Origin: Rutidosis leptorrhynchoides
Lineage: Eukaryota; Streptophyta; Magnoliopsida; Asterales; Asteraceae
Reading direction: 5' to 3'
Assembly: GCF_046630445.1 (NCBI RefSeq)
Contig: NC_092333.1
Location: forward strand, 712,953,001 to 713,017,000
DNA: 64,000 nucleotides
The notes beneath the pieces are model-generated. The model was not told the origin of the DNA and made no database searches. It was given only the letters and a program-made list of their open reading frames with translations. Of the stretch, positions 24,599 to 35,107 are shown in pieces (position 1 is the first letter of the stretch; each line of letters opens with the position of its first letter). The position numbers and the translations under genes are program-made.

Positions 24599-24606
24599 TA
24601 TAAATA
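24599..24606 (+). promoter_or_regulatory. Candidate TATA box of element E LTR
   Basis: TATAAATA sits 10 bp after the minisatellite and is followed by a CTCTAAACTCCC-type pyrimidine-rich start region at about 24652. The same box occurs at 30617-30624, 40045-40052 and 49423-49430 in the other E LTRs. Confidence 0.6.
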
Positions 24607-25778
24607 GAATTCAATAGGTTTCATTATTTGATAGAAACTTGAAAATATTTTCTCTAAACTCCCTCAATCAATTTACATATATATATTTACTCCGTATTAT
24701 TTCAAGATTTATCAGTATACATAAAATATTACGACAGAGTGATGTCCGAGTGATTTCGAAATTGTTTTTCGAGCGGGATAGAGCAAAGGAAATTATGGGT
24801 TAAAGCTATGCAGGTTATGGGTATGGTTCGGGAGTATTACTCGTGAGTCAAACTAGTGTTTATCATCTCCGTTGCGTCTACATACTTTTTCTGCAATATT
24901 GAGTCTCAACATTGATACGTTCGTGAATCCAAGGCCAACATTGCACTTGTTCAATGACGTCATATGTATTTTTACTACAAAATACAGTATTGTGAGTTTC
25001 ATTTGCTCCCTTTTTAATTGCTTTTGCAATATATATTTTTGGGCTGAGAATACATGCGCTGTTTTATAAATATTTTACGAAATAGGCACAAGTACTAAAA
25101 CTAATTCTATGTGGGTTTAAACCAGAAATATACCCTTAGCTTGGTAACATTAAACTACTTGTCTATGTACGGTAGGCGCGAATCCTAAAGATAGATCTAT
25201 TGGGCCTGACAAACCCCATCCTGACTATGGGATGCTTTAGTACTTCGAGGTTATTTTAAACACACCTGATCTGGTGTACTTCAGAGGGTAAAACATGAAC
25301 GTTAAGGCTTGTTACCGGGTGCCTACAACTTATAGAATACTTTTATACACTTGCAAGTGTACATATATTTATAAACGGAAATCTTGTGATCTATTAATAT
25401 ATTGAAATGATTGTTATGATAAACCTATGAACTCACCAACCTTTTAGTTGACACTTTAAAGCATGTTTATTCTCAGGTATTAAAGAAATCTTCCACTGTG
25501 CATTGGCTCATTTTAAGGATATTACTTGGAGTCATTCATGGCATATTTTGAAAGACGTTGCATTCAAGTCATTGAGTTCATCAAGATTATTATTAAGTCA
25601 ATTATAGTTGGATGTATTATGAAATGGTGTGCATACCGTCAATTTTCGTCGTAAAGAAAGTTTGTCTTTTAAAAACGAATGCAATGTTTGTAAAATGTAT
25701 CATATAGAGGTCAAATACCTCGCGATGTAATCAACTATTGTGAATAGTTTATAATGTATATGAACGGGTCCTTTCAGT

Positions 25779-25790
25779 TGGTATCAGAGC
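25779..25790 (+). promoter_or_regulatory. Primer-binding site of element E, unit 1
   Basis: TGGTATCAGAGC starts two bases after the LTR end and is a perfect 12-nt complement of the plant initiator tRNA-Met 3' end. Confidence 0.93.
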
Positions 25791-26192
25791 GGTGGTCTTA
25801 GCGAACCAGGTCTGCATTAGTGTGTCTAACTGATAGTCGTTAGGATGCATTAGTGAGTCTGGACTTCGACCGTGTCTGCATGTCAAAAGTTTCGCTTATC
25901 ATTTTTTTCGGAAATCATCTTCTTATCATCTTTAGGAAATTACCTGCTCATTATTCTTAGTCTAGACACCTTTTACTGCATTGATTGCATGAATAAGTGT
26001 ATAGACAAAATTCATATCTTAGCGTATCTGTTACTGTAGACCTTGCCTGATATCTCTCGTAAATTTCTCCGTAATTTAAGGGATCCTGGTACTATATATA
26101 TCTATGCACATTATGCATTGAGAATACCATCCAACTATCAATTTCTGTCACTAAACTCTTCATACCAAAAATCTTTTCTGTGATCGCTTAAG
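25791..26192 (+). other. Leader of element E, unit 1
   Basis: About 400 bp without a gene. The first ~95 bp match the leader of element D closely. The rest is AT-rich and leads to the ATG at 26193. Confidence 0.7.
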
Positions 26193-26699
26193 ATGGCCTC
26201 TACGAATCGACCAAGTTCCTCTGACTCCGAAGACAGCGTGACAGGAGCACACCAATCAATCAACTACCGTGATTACTGGAGAAAATGGGGGTGGGTTCAC
26301 GACATACTCACCCTATGGAGAAGGGAAGAAGGTACTCCATATCATGAACCAAATCTACCACCTAACCTTGGAGTACTTGACCCGCTAACCGGCGAACCCG
26401 TTCGCAACACCGTTTATACCCTTTTTGCAAGAATTTTTCGTCTTGAGACTACCATTAACGGAACTAGAGAAGATATCCGACCTTTACCTCACACCGATAA
26501 CCAACCAGGGTTAGTAGAAGAAGTTAAAGAACTCGGAGCTCGAGTGTTAACTTTAGAGAGCATGGTACACAATTTGCAAGCACCTGCAGTATCACCAACA
26601 CCAGTAACATCACCAGCCTCAGCACCAACATCACTAGTACCACCAACAACAACATCCGCGTCACCAGCTTCGACATCTCATTCTGTACCTCGAGTATAA
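26193..26699 (+). CDS. 168-residue protein of non-autonomous element E, unit 1; function unknown
   Basis: This is the only sizeable ATG-started frame in the E interior and lies in the gag position. The N-terminus (MASTNRPSSSDSED) loosely resembles the start of the element D frame. Residues 25-75 are rich in Trp, Tyr and Arg. Residues about 109-130 have leucines and valines spaced like a short coiled coil (VEEVKELGARVLTLESMVHNL). The tail from about 131 is rich in Pro, Ser, Thr and Ala. There is no capsid homology I can name, no zinc knuckle and no enzyme motif. It may be the N-terminal part of an ancestral Gag that lost its capsid. Unit 2 is intact with two substitutions; unit 3 has a stop at codon 18. 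Confidence 0.6.
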   Translation: MASTNRPSSSDSEDSVTGAHQSINYRDYWRKWGWVHDILTLWRREEGTPYHEPNLPPNLGVLDPLTGEPVRNTVYTLFARIFRLETTINGTREDIRPLPHTDNQPGLVEEVKELGARVLTLESMVHNLQAPAVSPTPVTSPASAPTSLVPPTTTSASPASTSHSVPRV

Positions 26700-27352
26700 T
26701 CATTATTCTACATGACGTTCTACATCATTTATTTTCATTCGACATAGCGATTATGTAATCTCTAATGTTTTAGAGATTATATATTCCTGTTCTAACGGTA
26801 AATCAAATGAGTTTAATATCATATTGACTCATTAAATCCATGATTACATCCGAAGAAAATATATAGGTATATATATATTTTTTTCATAAAGATTGTAATT
26901 AAAAATTCTTTCGTACAAACTGTTAATGGTGAAAATATTTTAACGGGTAGGTAATACCTGAGGAATATTTAGATTTCACATTAATAAGTTACATTGTACA
27001 TTTTTCGAATCTGATTCAATAGTCATTTACTATCCTACTTACAACCACCGATATACGTATCCGTTCACCGCAGAATAATCATTTTCATCCAATTTTATAT
27101 TTGGATTTTGACCTATCAGAATCCAACAAGTGGCATAATGAAGAAAACATTGGACAAAATAAAATTTGTTAGAAACAAACAAATTAACTATGAGAAATTT
27201 TGTTAAGAATTCACGCTAACTGTTCCTAGCGAACTGTTCCTAGCTAACTGATTACATTTTATTTATCACAATTTATTTATCGCAATTTATATTCTTGCAA
27301 TTTTATTTGTCGTCATTTAATTTCTGTTATTTATTTTTACGCATTTTAAATA
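26700..27352 (+). other. Element E interior, non-coding; second TTAACGGGTAGGTA motif
   Basis: There is no supported gene. At 26940-26953 the motif TTAACGGGTAGGTA repeats the pre-LTR priming motif of element D (15085-15098). From about 27231 the sequence becomes TTTATCRCAATTTA-type tracts that resemble the 3' third of the element B LTR. This may be a captured OTA LTR scrap or simple convergence. Confidence 0.5.
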
Positions 27353-27390
27353 TCGAGACACGTATACAAGGTTTTGACATATCATATCGA

Positions 27391-27427
<37 letters not shown>

Positions 27428-27660
27428 TGGAATAACCATAGACACTCTATATGCAGTAATGCTGGAGTTAGCTATACAGGGTTGAGGTTGATTCTACAAT
27501 AATATATATACTTTGAGTTGTGATCGAGTCTGAGACATGTATACGGGTCACGATAAGTATTAATTAATTCGAATATTATATATTAAACTATATATAAATT
27601 ATTGGACTGTTAATTGTGGACTATCGACTGTGGACTAATAACATTGGACAATTATAATGA
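27353..27660 (+). mobile_element. Tekay LTR fragment embedded in the E interior, unit 1
   Basis: GAGACACGTATACAAGGTTTTGACATATC, the phrase GGAGTTAGCTATACAGGG and the phrase GACTGTTAATTGTGGAC align with the D LTR at about 9803-10060, with moderate divergence. An (AT)n run of about 31 bp (27393-27423) interrupts it. It shows that the E interior is a composite. Confidence 0.7.
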
Positions 27661-29352
27661 ATTAAAATATTGATTATAACATATGAAACTAAACAATTCT
27701 TCAAGTTTGCCACTTGATTTCATCCTAAACTTCATTTGTATCTTGACGATTACAATCTGCATTCAAATCTTTCACGATTCTTGAAAACACCTCAATCGAG
27801 AGGATAAACCAACCGCACTTCATCTACGGAAGAAAAGATCGATGCATATAGTTATGCACCTGAAAACACTCAGAACCTGAGTAAACATTTAACACGTATC
27901 TGTGCTAGCTCCCTAGGCGTTGTTATTACCGAAAATCACTTTGCAATTCCTTTTCAAAGTAGCAAATTTTGTCACAGCTCCAGCAAATCAACTTCGACTT
28001 TTCGTTCGAAACAACCATATCATAATTTTGATATATATGCGTGCTCTTTATTGTTACCAGGGAACCTTTTATATTCCAACATATTACCATCAACGTTTAA
28101 TCATCTAAAAACACAATTCTCTTGAAACCACCTCGGATTGATAACCGATGACCCAGATATGGTAGCATTAAATGCACAGAAAACAGCAAAATCGTAGATG
28201 GTCTAAACGGCCAAAAGTTTGATAATAAAGAATGGAATGTTGGGAACGCTCGATAGAAAATTTGGTACTGAAAAACAGATTGAGCTAACCATGAAGGAGA
28301 CCAAGGACAAATACAAGGACCAAACCCTATATTCAAAGAATCCAGGTAATTCTGGATCCGATGAAATCTTTAGAGAATATCCTGCTTCGAAGTCATGTTA
28401 AAATCTTGCGGAAAATCTTTTTTCATCAACCTTCGATCTTAGAAATTCCAAAAATATCATCATAAATATCTTCGATATTTTTGAGGATATTTTCATAAGT
28501 ATTCTTGTCCGAAATCATTTATCTCTTCGCGATATCAGTGTTATATCATAAAGGAAATTTTTTAGTTTCTAAAATCTGAAATCTTCAAGTTTGAAGTATG
28601 AATGTTTTCGAAGTAGTGTTGGGAACTGAAGCATGAGTTAGTATAATATAATGACACTTGATCAACGTGATTATATTACAGTAAGTCATGCTGAGTTTCT
28701 AATGAAACATGATGATTCACAGACCATAACGTCATCATGTGCCATGTTACGCGACTCTTACATTCTATCTAATCTCTAAACATATCAAGAACATAATTTC
28801 TTGATAATTCTGTCTTTTCTCTTGAATTCTGGTAATTTAACCAATCAAGATCGTGCTATTACAATTTCTTCCTTAGAACATTAGTCATGTTCGTTCGAAA
28901 CTCCATACTTACGAATTCTGAACCATTATTCGCTGACTTAAAGTCGAGAAGAGAAAACAAAAGGATGGAACTCCAAAATATAAAGGAAATAAAGAGGGTG
29001 GATTTATAATGAAATATCCGACAGAGCAATCAAAACAGATTATCGCATTTAACCAAAGACGATCCTATTCCTTAATCTCCGAAGAATCAAATTTTATTCA
29101 GATTTTAAAGATTTCTTTAAATCCCTTGAATTCCAGAAATCCACCGTGACTACGTCAAAAGTTAAATTTCTATCTCAAACTGTTGTGACAGCTACCCTCG
29201 TACGCTTCACATAATCGAATCGTTTTATCTACATTACTCATTAATGATGAAACTCTATTTATCAACTCATATTCGTCATGAAAACAGTTTTATGGTTAAC
29301 CATGACGACCTTACTCAAATTTTGGGACGAAGTTTCTTTAACGGGTCGGTAC
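27661..29352 (+). other. Element E interior, 3' part, non-coding, ends in the pre-LTR priming motif
   Basis: About 1.7 kb, identical in plan in four places (21808-, here, 37053- and 46452-). I recognise no gene. It ends in GGGACGAAGTTTCTTTAACGGGTCGGTAC, the counterpart of the D and A pre-LTR block, which should prime plus-strand synthesis. Confidence 0.65.
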
Positions 29353-31795
29353 TGTGACGATCCGGAAATTTCCGATCAAATTTAAACTTTTATCTTTATA
29401 TTATTCCGACACGATAAGCAAAGTTTGTTAAGTTAAATCTCAAGAATTTTAAATTGTGTTCATACATTCATTATAACCTCGACCAAATTCCGACGATTCA
29501 CGAACCGTTATATATAAATAAATATGTATATATATATATATATATTATAACTTAAAAATATTAATAAAGTATTAAACGTATAATACTTTACATGAACGTA
29601 TTTGTTTCAATATGTTTATCGATGGAATTAGAAGATAATATCAAATGATTGATTTATCAGATACATTGTGATATGATTACGGGTCTATGTTATAAGGTCC
29701 ACTGTGATTTAAGAAATCTATTCTTTTTGACGACATTCGGAAAATGGTAAAGTGATTTATAAGTAAGAACGTGGAGTGTAAATAACTTAGATGTTGGATA
29801 TCGACAAGTTAAGTAACTCGACATTTTTCATTAAGATTATTTCATACGTTTATTTAACCTTTGAACTTTATCGCATGCTTCACCAACAGACTGTAATTTA
29901 AAAACTTGAAACCTATTATGAAAATATATGATTTTACTATTCTAAAACGTTTTATGATATAACGATTTCTATTATTTTAACCTTTAAACAAAATGCTTCT
30001 TAAATATATTTAGTTTTGGAAAACAAAATTATCATATTTATTTGATTTAGTTTCAAACGTACAAAAACGTTTTCAGTTTAAAAAGAACTTTATTATTAAA
30101 ACGTATATAACTTTTATAAATATCTAGAACCACTTTTAACAACTCATTACTTAACCAGTATGATAAAGATAACGATATTTATATTTTATTTTATTAAATA
30201 TATATAACAATTTAAATTAATATTATATATATTTATATGCGTATTATACGTACATAGTTTTATACTTTTACTATACTTAAACTTTACCTTTACTTTATTT
30301 TTACTTTACTTTAACTTTAATAATTCATACTTTAATAATTCACTTTAATAATTCATACTTTAATAATTCACTTTAATAATTCATACTTTAATAATTCACT
30401 TTAATAATTCATACTTTAATAATTCACTTTAATAATTCATACTTTAATAATTCATTTTAATAATTCATACTTTAATAATTCACTTTAATAATTCATACTT
30501 TAATAATTCACTTTAATAATTCATATTTTAATAATTCACTTTAATAATTCATACTTTAATAATTCACTTTAATAATTCATACTTTAATAATTCACTTTAA
30601 TAATTCAAAAATCTGTTATAAATAGAATTCAATAGGTTTCATTATTTGATAGAAACTTGAAAATATTTTCTCTAAACTCCCTCAATCAATTTACATATAT
30701 ATATTTACTCCGTATTATTTCAAGATATTATCAGTATACATAAAATATTACCACAGAGTGCTGTCCGAGTGATTTCGAAATTATTTTTCGAGCGGGATAG
30801 AGCTAAGAAAATTATGGGTTAAAGCTATGGAGGTTATGGGTATGGTTTGGGAGTATTACTCGTGAGTCAAACTAGTGTTTATCATCTCTGTTGCGTCTAC
30901 ATACTTTTTCTGCAATATTGAGTCTCAACATTGATACGTTCGTGAATCCAAGGCCAACATTGCACTTGTTCAATGACATCATATGTATTTTTACTACAAA
31001 ATACAGTATTGTGAGTTTCATTTGCTCCCTTTTTAATTGCTTTTGCAATATATATTTTTGGACTGAGAATACATGCGCTGTTTTATAAATATTTTACGAA
31101 ATAGGCACAAGTACTAAAACTAATTCTATGTGGGTTTAAACCAGAAATATACCCTTAGCTTGGTAACATTAAACTACTTGTCTATGTACGGTAGGCGCGA
31201 ATCCTAAAGATAGATCTATTGGGCCTGACAAACCCCATCCTGACTATGGGATGCTTTAGTACTTCGAGGTTATTTTAAACACACCTGATTTGGTGTACTT
31301 TAGAGGGTAAAACATGAACGTTAAGGCTTGTTACCGGGTGCCTACAACTTATAGAATACTTTTATACACTTACGAGTGTACATATATTTATAAACGGAAA
31401 TCTTGTGGTCTATTAATATATTGAAATGATTGTTATGATAAACCTATGAACTCACCAACCTTTTGGTTGACACTTTAAAGCATGTTTATTCTCAGGTATT
31501 AAAGAAATCTTCCTCTGTGCATTAGCTCATTTTAAGGATATTACTTGGAGTCATTCATGGCATATTTTGAAAGACGTTGCATTCAAGTCATTGAGTTCAT
31601 CAAGATTATTATTAAGTCAATTATAGTTGGATGTATTGTGAAATGGTGTGCATACCGTCAATTTTCGTTGTAAAGAAAGTTTGTCTTTTAAAAACGAATG
31701 CAATGTTTGTAAAATGTATCATATAGAGGTCAAATACCTCGCGATGTAATCAACTATTGTGAATCGTTTATAATGTATATGAATGGGTCCTTTCA
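29353..31795 (+). mobile_element. Element E 3' LTR, unit 1
   Basis: TGTGACGATCCGG to GGGTCCTTTCA, 2443 bp. The minisatellite array is at 30313-30607 and the TATA box at 30617-30624. The following bases ACAAGTTACAC are outside the element. No matching left target copy can be read because the left end of the complex is truncated. Confidence 0.92.
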
Positions 31796-33142
31796 ACAAG
31801 TTACACAATACGACATCATAATATGCATCGATAAACCATAGACACGTATACAATGTTTTGACATATCATATTGACATCATGTATATATTATTTTTGGAAC
31901 AACCATAAGATACTATATGCGGTAATCTCGAGTTAGCATATAATGGGTCGAGGTTGATTCTAAAATAATATACCATGGGTTGTGATCGAGCCTGAGACAT
32001 GTATACAATGGGTCGTGGAGTGATTCGAGATAAAATGCATACTATGGGTCTTGATTATATTAAGAAAGTGTAATATGTCTTGATTATTTTAGGATGATAT
32101 ATCAATTTAATTATGTACTATTAACTGTGAACTATTAATTGTGGACTACTAACGTTGGACTGCTAACTTGATAATGTAAATCATCAACACGTAATAAAAA
32201 TATTGATGTAAATATATTTCTATCATACTTTGATATATAGTATATATTTGTTATAGGTTCGTGAATCGACCCGTGGCCAAGTCTAATTCTCGATGAATTG
32301 AAAATCTGTGAAAGTGAGTTATAGTCCCATTTTTACTGTCTAATATTTTGGGATGAGAATACATGCAGTTTTGAAAGTATTTTACAAAATAGACACACGT
32401 ACTTGAACTACATTCTATGATTGAATTATTATACCGCGTATCCCTTTTTGTTTAGTCTGGTAACCTAAGAATTAGTGAACGCCACTAATTGACGCGAATC
32501 CTAAAGATAGATCTATGGGCCTTGACAAGCCCCAGTCAGAGAATTTAAACTGCTTTAGTACTTCGAGGTTTATATTATATACAGACGAGGTGCCTGTATG
32601 GGGATATGCTAGATGCATTTTTGTTAATGTCGGTTACCAGGTGCTCATCATATGAATGATTTTTATATAGATTGCCTTATATCTGTGTGCGAATTTATAA
32701 ATGAAATCTCGTGGTCTATTATTACAATTTGATATATATATGTTAAACCTATAACTCACCAACATTTTTGTTGACGTTTAAAGCATGTTTATTCTCAGGT
32801 GATTTTTAAGAGCTTCCGCTGTCGCATGCTAAATAAAGACAAGAATCGGAGTCTTCATGCTTGTTTAATATTGTTTAAAAACTGCATTCGAGAACTTATG
32901 TTGTTGTAACATATTATTATTATAAGCCATTATGTAATGGTCGTGTGTAAACGTTATATTTTAGATTATCATTACTTGATAATCTATGTTATGTCTTCAA
33001 AACCTTTGTCGATAAAATAAAGGTTATGGTGTGTTTTAAAAACGAATGGAGTCTTTGAAAAACGTCTCATATAGAGGTCAAAACCTCGCAATAAAACCAA
33101 TTAATATGAAACGTTTATAATCGATATGAACGGGGCATTTCA
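31796..33142 (+). mobile_element. Tekay LTR remnant (probably right part of the element A 3' LTR), unit 1
   Basis: 1347 bp that follow the D LTR from about 9770 to its end, including AACCATAGACACGTATACAATG, the ACCCGTGGCCAAGTCTAATTC region and the terminal GGGGCATTTCA. With 20862-21807 it forms one LTR missing about 770 bp, which fits insertion of E into the A LTR with loss at the edge. It could instead be an independent LTR scrap. Athila gag starts right after it. Confidence 0.7.
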
Positions 33143-33795
33143 CAAATAAGGTAAACGGGTTCACGAATGAAGAGGTACGCCTTCGCCTATTTCCTTATTC
33201 TTTAAAAGATAAAGCAAAGCGTAGGTTTTTGTCCTTACCCGTCCGGAGTATCACTACTTGGGCGGTGATGAAAAAGAAATTCCTTGAGGAATTCTACCCG
33301 ATAAGTAAAACTTCAGATATGCGTATACAAATTAAATCTTTTAGGCAATTGCCAGGTGAAATTTTTCATGAAGCATACGAACGTCTGAAGGAATTACTTA
33401 GATCTTGTCCTCACCACGAAATACCGAAATGGGAACTTGTAAAAGTTTTTTATGATGGTTTTGACTCACAAAATAGACGATTCCTATTAGCGGCTAGTGG
33501 TGGTGTGTTTATGACTCGAAGTAGTGAGGATGAATGGACATTTTTCGAGCAATTGAGCAAGGGTTCAAAAACCCAAGCTTCGATTGCACGGCAAACTTAC
33601 AATCCTTCCTATGTTAACCACGTGTCTAACTCGGGAGGTTTGACTAGGAATTTAGAAAAGGAATTAGATGAGATAAAGATGTTGCTTCCAATGTTTAACA
33701 ACCCGAACCAGGGTGGTAGTGTTAATTTTGTGCAGGTTCGGGATGTGTGCTCGATATGTGGTGATGCTTCTCATTATGCAAATGGTTGCCATTAG
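33143..33795 (+). pseudogene. Athila-type Gag of element G, unit 1, 5' truncated
   Basis: The frame is open from 33145 to TAG at 33793-33795. It starts in mid-domain with FTNEEVRLRLFPYSLKDKAK and continues with SITTWAVMKKKFLEEFYP, the FRQLPGEIFHEAYERLKELL block and RSCPHHEIPKWELV. This is the retrotransposon gag core of OTA elements. A CCHC knuckle with C-x2-C-x4-H-x4-C spacing closes it. There is no start codon because the LTR remnant cuts the N-terminus. Downstream, after a frameshift at the stop, a Gln/Asn-rich linker with at least five stop codons (about 33800-34110) leads to the protease region. Confidence 0.88.
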
Positions 33796-34971
33796 GGATA
33801 GAAGAGCAAGTGAACGAGGTTCAAGGGCGGAAGTATGATCCATATTCCAATACCTACAACCCAGGGTGAAGGAATCATCCGAACTTCAGCTAGAACAACA
33901 ACAACACATTGAATGCACCAAAGCAACACCAAACCCAATACCCGAACAAATTTCAAAACAACAACCAATATCAAATGCAAAACCAAAACCAAAACCAAAA
34001 CTAAAACTTGTCTCAAAATAATCAACAAAGTCAATCCTAAAGCACGGATGCTAGGTTGGAGTCATTTATGGAAGAGATGAAGAAGACTTTGGAAATTTAA
34101 AATAAGTCAATTGCGGCATTGGGTAAGCAAATTGGTCAAGTGGCGGAGAAAAAGGCAACACGAGAATCGGATACAATTCCGAGTTATACATTGCTTGATC
34201 CGAATCATGAATCACAAGGAAGAGAACATAAAGTGAACATGGTGGGCACTTTAAGGAGTGGAAAGACATATGATAACAAGGTAAAAATGCCTAGGAAATC
34301 AGAAATCGAGTATGGTCCAGGCAAGTCTCCTATTTTACATGATTTGAGTAATAATGTTAATGAAGTTGTGGTGGATTTTGGGGTTGGGTTAAATGTTGAA
34401 AAATCGAAAATTTTCAAAATTGGGGAAACAGATGTGGAGACTAATATCATTCCATTCCCCAAGGCTTTGGAGTCCCCGAACCAATTTCCTTATGGCAAAA
34501 AGGGACCAAAAACAGATGATATGTGAGAAACATTTAAACAAGTAAAAATCAATATTCCACTTACTGATGCAATCAAACAAATTCCAGCATATGCTAAATT
34601 TTTAAAGGATTTGTGTGTTCAAAAACGGAAACTAAATGCATCATTGCCCAAAAAGGTAAAATTGACTGAAAAAGTGAGTGCGGTCATTTATGGTTCACTT
34701 TCACCGAAGTTTAAGGACCCGGGGACACCATTAGTTTCGGTTACGGTGGGTAATGTTAATGTCAAAAAGGCTTTATTGGACTTGGGGGCTAGTATTAACA
34801 TACTTCCATCAAGTTTTGTTGATCGGTACAAGTTGGGAACTTTAAAACAAACTGATATTCTCATTCAACTTGCGGATCGGTCAATGAGAACTCCAAGGGG
34901 TATGTTGGAAAATGTGATTGTGAAAGTGGAAGACTTTTATTACCCGGTAGATTTTATTGTTATGAACATTG
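33796..34971 (+). pseudogene. Athila-type linker and protease of element G, unit 1, cut inside the protease
   Basis: After the degenerate Gln/Asn-rich linker, 34119-34526 is open and carries GKQIGQVAE, then an MVGTLRSGKTYD block typical of the OTA linker. TGA at 34524-34526 breaks the frame. It resumes at once with a segment ending YAKFLKDL and then the protease, with LLDLGASINILP (catalytic Asp in DLGAS) and LADRSMRTPRG. At 34972 the sequence jumps to the E LTR, leaving the protease without its ILGRPFL end. The frame runs on into LTR sequence to TAG at 35022-35024. Confidence 0.87.
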
Positions 34972-35095
34972 AGAAAGTTTGTCTTTTAAAAACGAATGCA
35001 ATGTTTGTAAAATGTATCATATAGAGGTCAAATACCTCGCGATGTAATCAACTATTATGAATAGTTTATAATGTATATGAACGGGTCCTTTCAGT

Positions 35096-35107
35096 TGGTA
35101 TCAGAGC
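35096..35107 (+). promoter_or_regulatory. Primer-binding site of element E, unit 2
   Basis: TGGTATCAGAGC, a perfect initiator tRNA-Met complement, follows a truncated 122-bp LTR tail. This copy cannot replicate as an element because its 5' LTR lacks U3 and most of R. Confidence 0.92.

Larger units (their letters stand above)
23369..25776 (+). mobile_element. Element E LTR, upstream copy (acts as 5' LTR)
   Basis: It starts TGTGACGATTCGG and ends GGGTCCTTTCA, 2408 bp, followed by a perfect initiator tRNA-Met primer site. It is matched by 29353-31795 with about 30 hand-counted substitutions (near 1.3%) plus repeat-length indels. Its terminal stretch (ATATAGAGGTCAAA, CCTCGC) resembles the end of the D LTR, so E and D are related. 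A 28-bp minisatellite at 24336-24588 lies just before a TATA box at 24599-24606. Confidence 0.92.
25655..34971 (+). repeat. Tandem block, unit 1 of 3 (9317 bp)
   Basis: The block holds the last 122 bp of the E 5' LTR, the E interior, the E 3' LTR, a 1347-bp Tekay LTR remnant, and Athila G gag plus protease up to a point inside the protease domain. It is followed directly by unit 2. The left flank is the intact remainder of the E 5' LTR, which marks this as the original left copy. Confidence 0.93.

Noticed and set aside
24872-25069. 65-codon frame in every E LTR (also 30891, 40319 and 49697)
   Set aside because: It lies in the LTR downstream of the TATA box and recurs only because the LTR does. 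No recognisable domain.
25779-25790. tRNA gene fragment
   Set aside because: Only the 12-nt complement of the tRNA 3' end is present next to an LTR, which is a primer-binding site.
33792-34034. Leu/Val-rich minus-strand frame that looks like a membrane segment (also in units 2 and 3)
   Set aside because: It is the antisense of the Gln/Asn-rich Athila gag linker.
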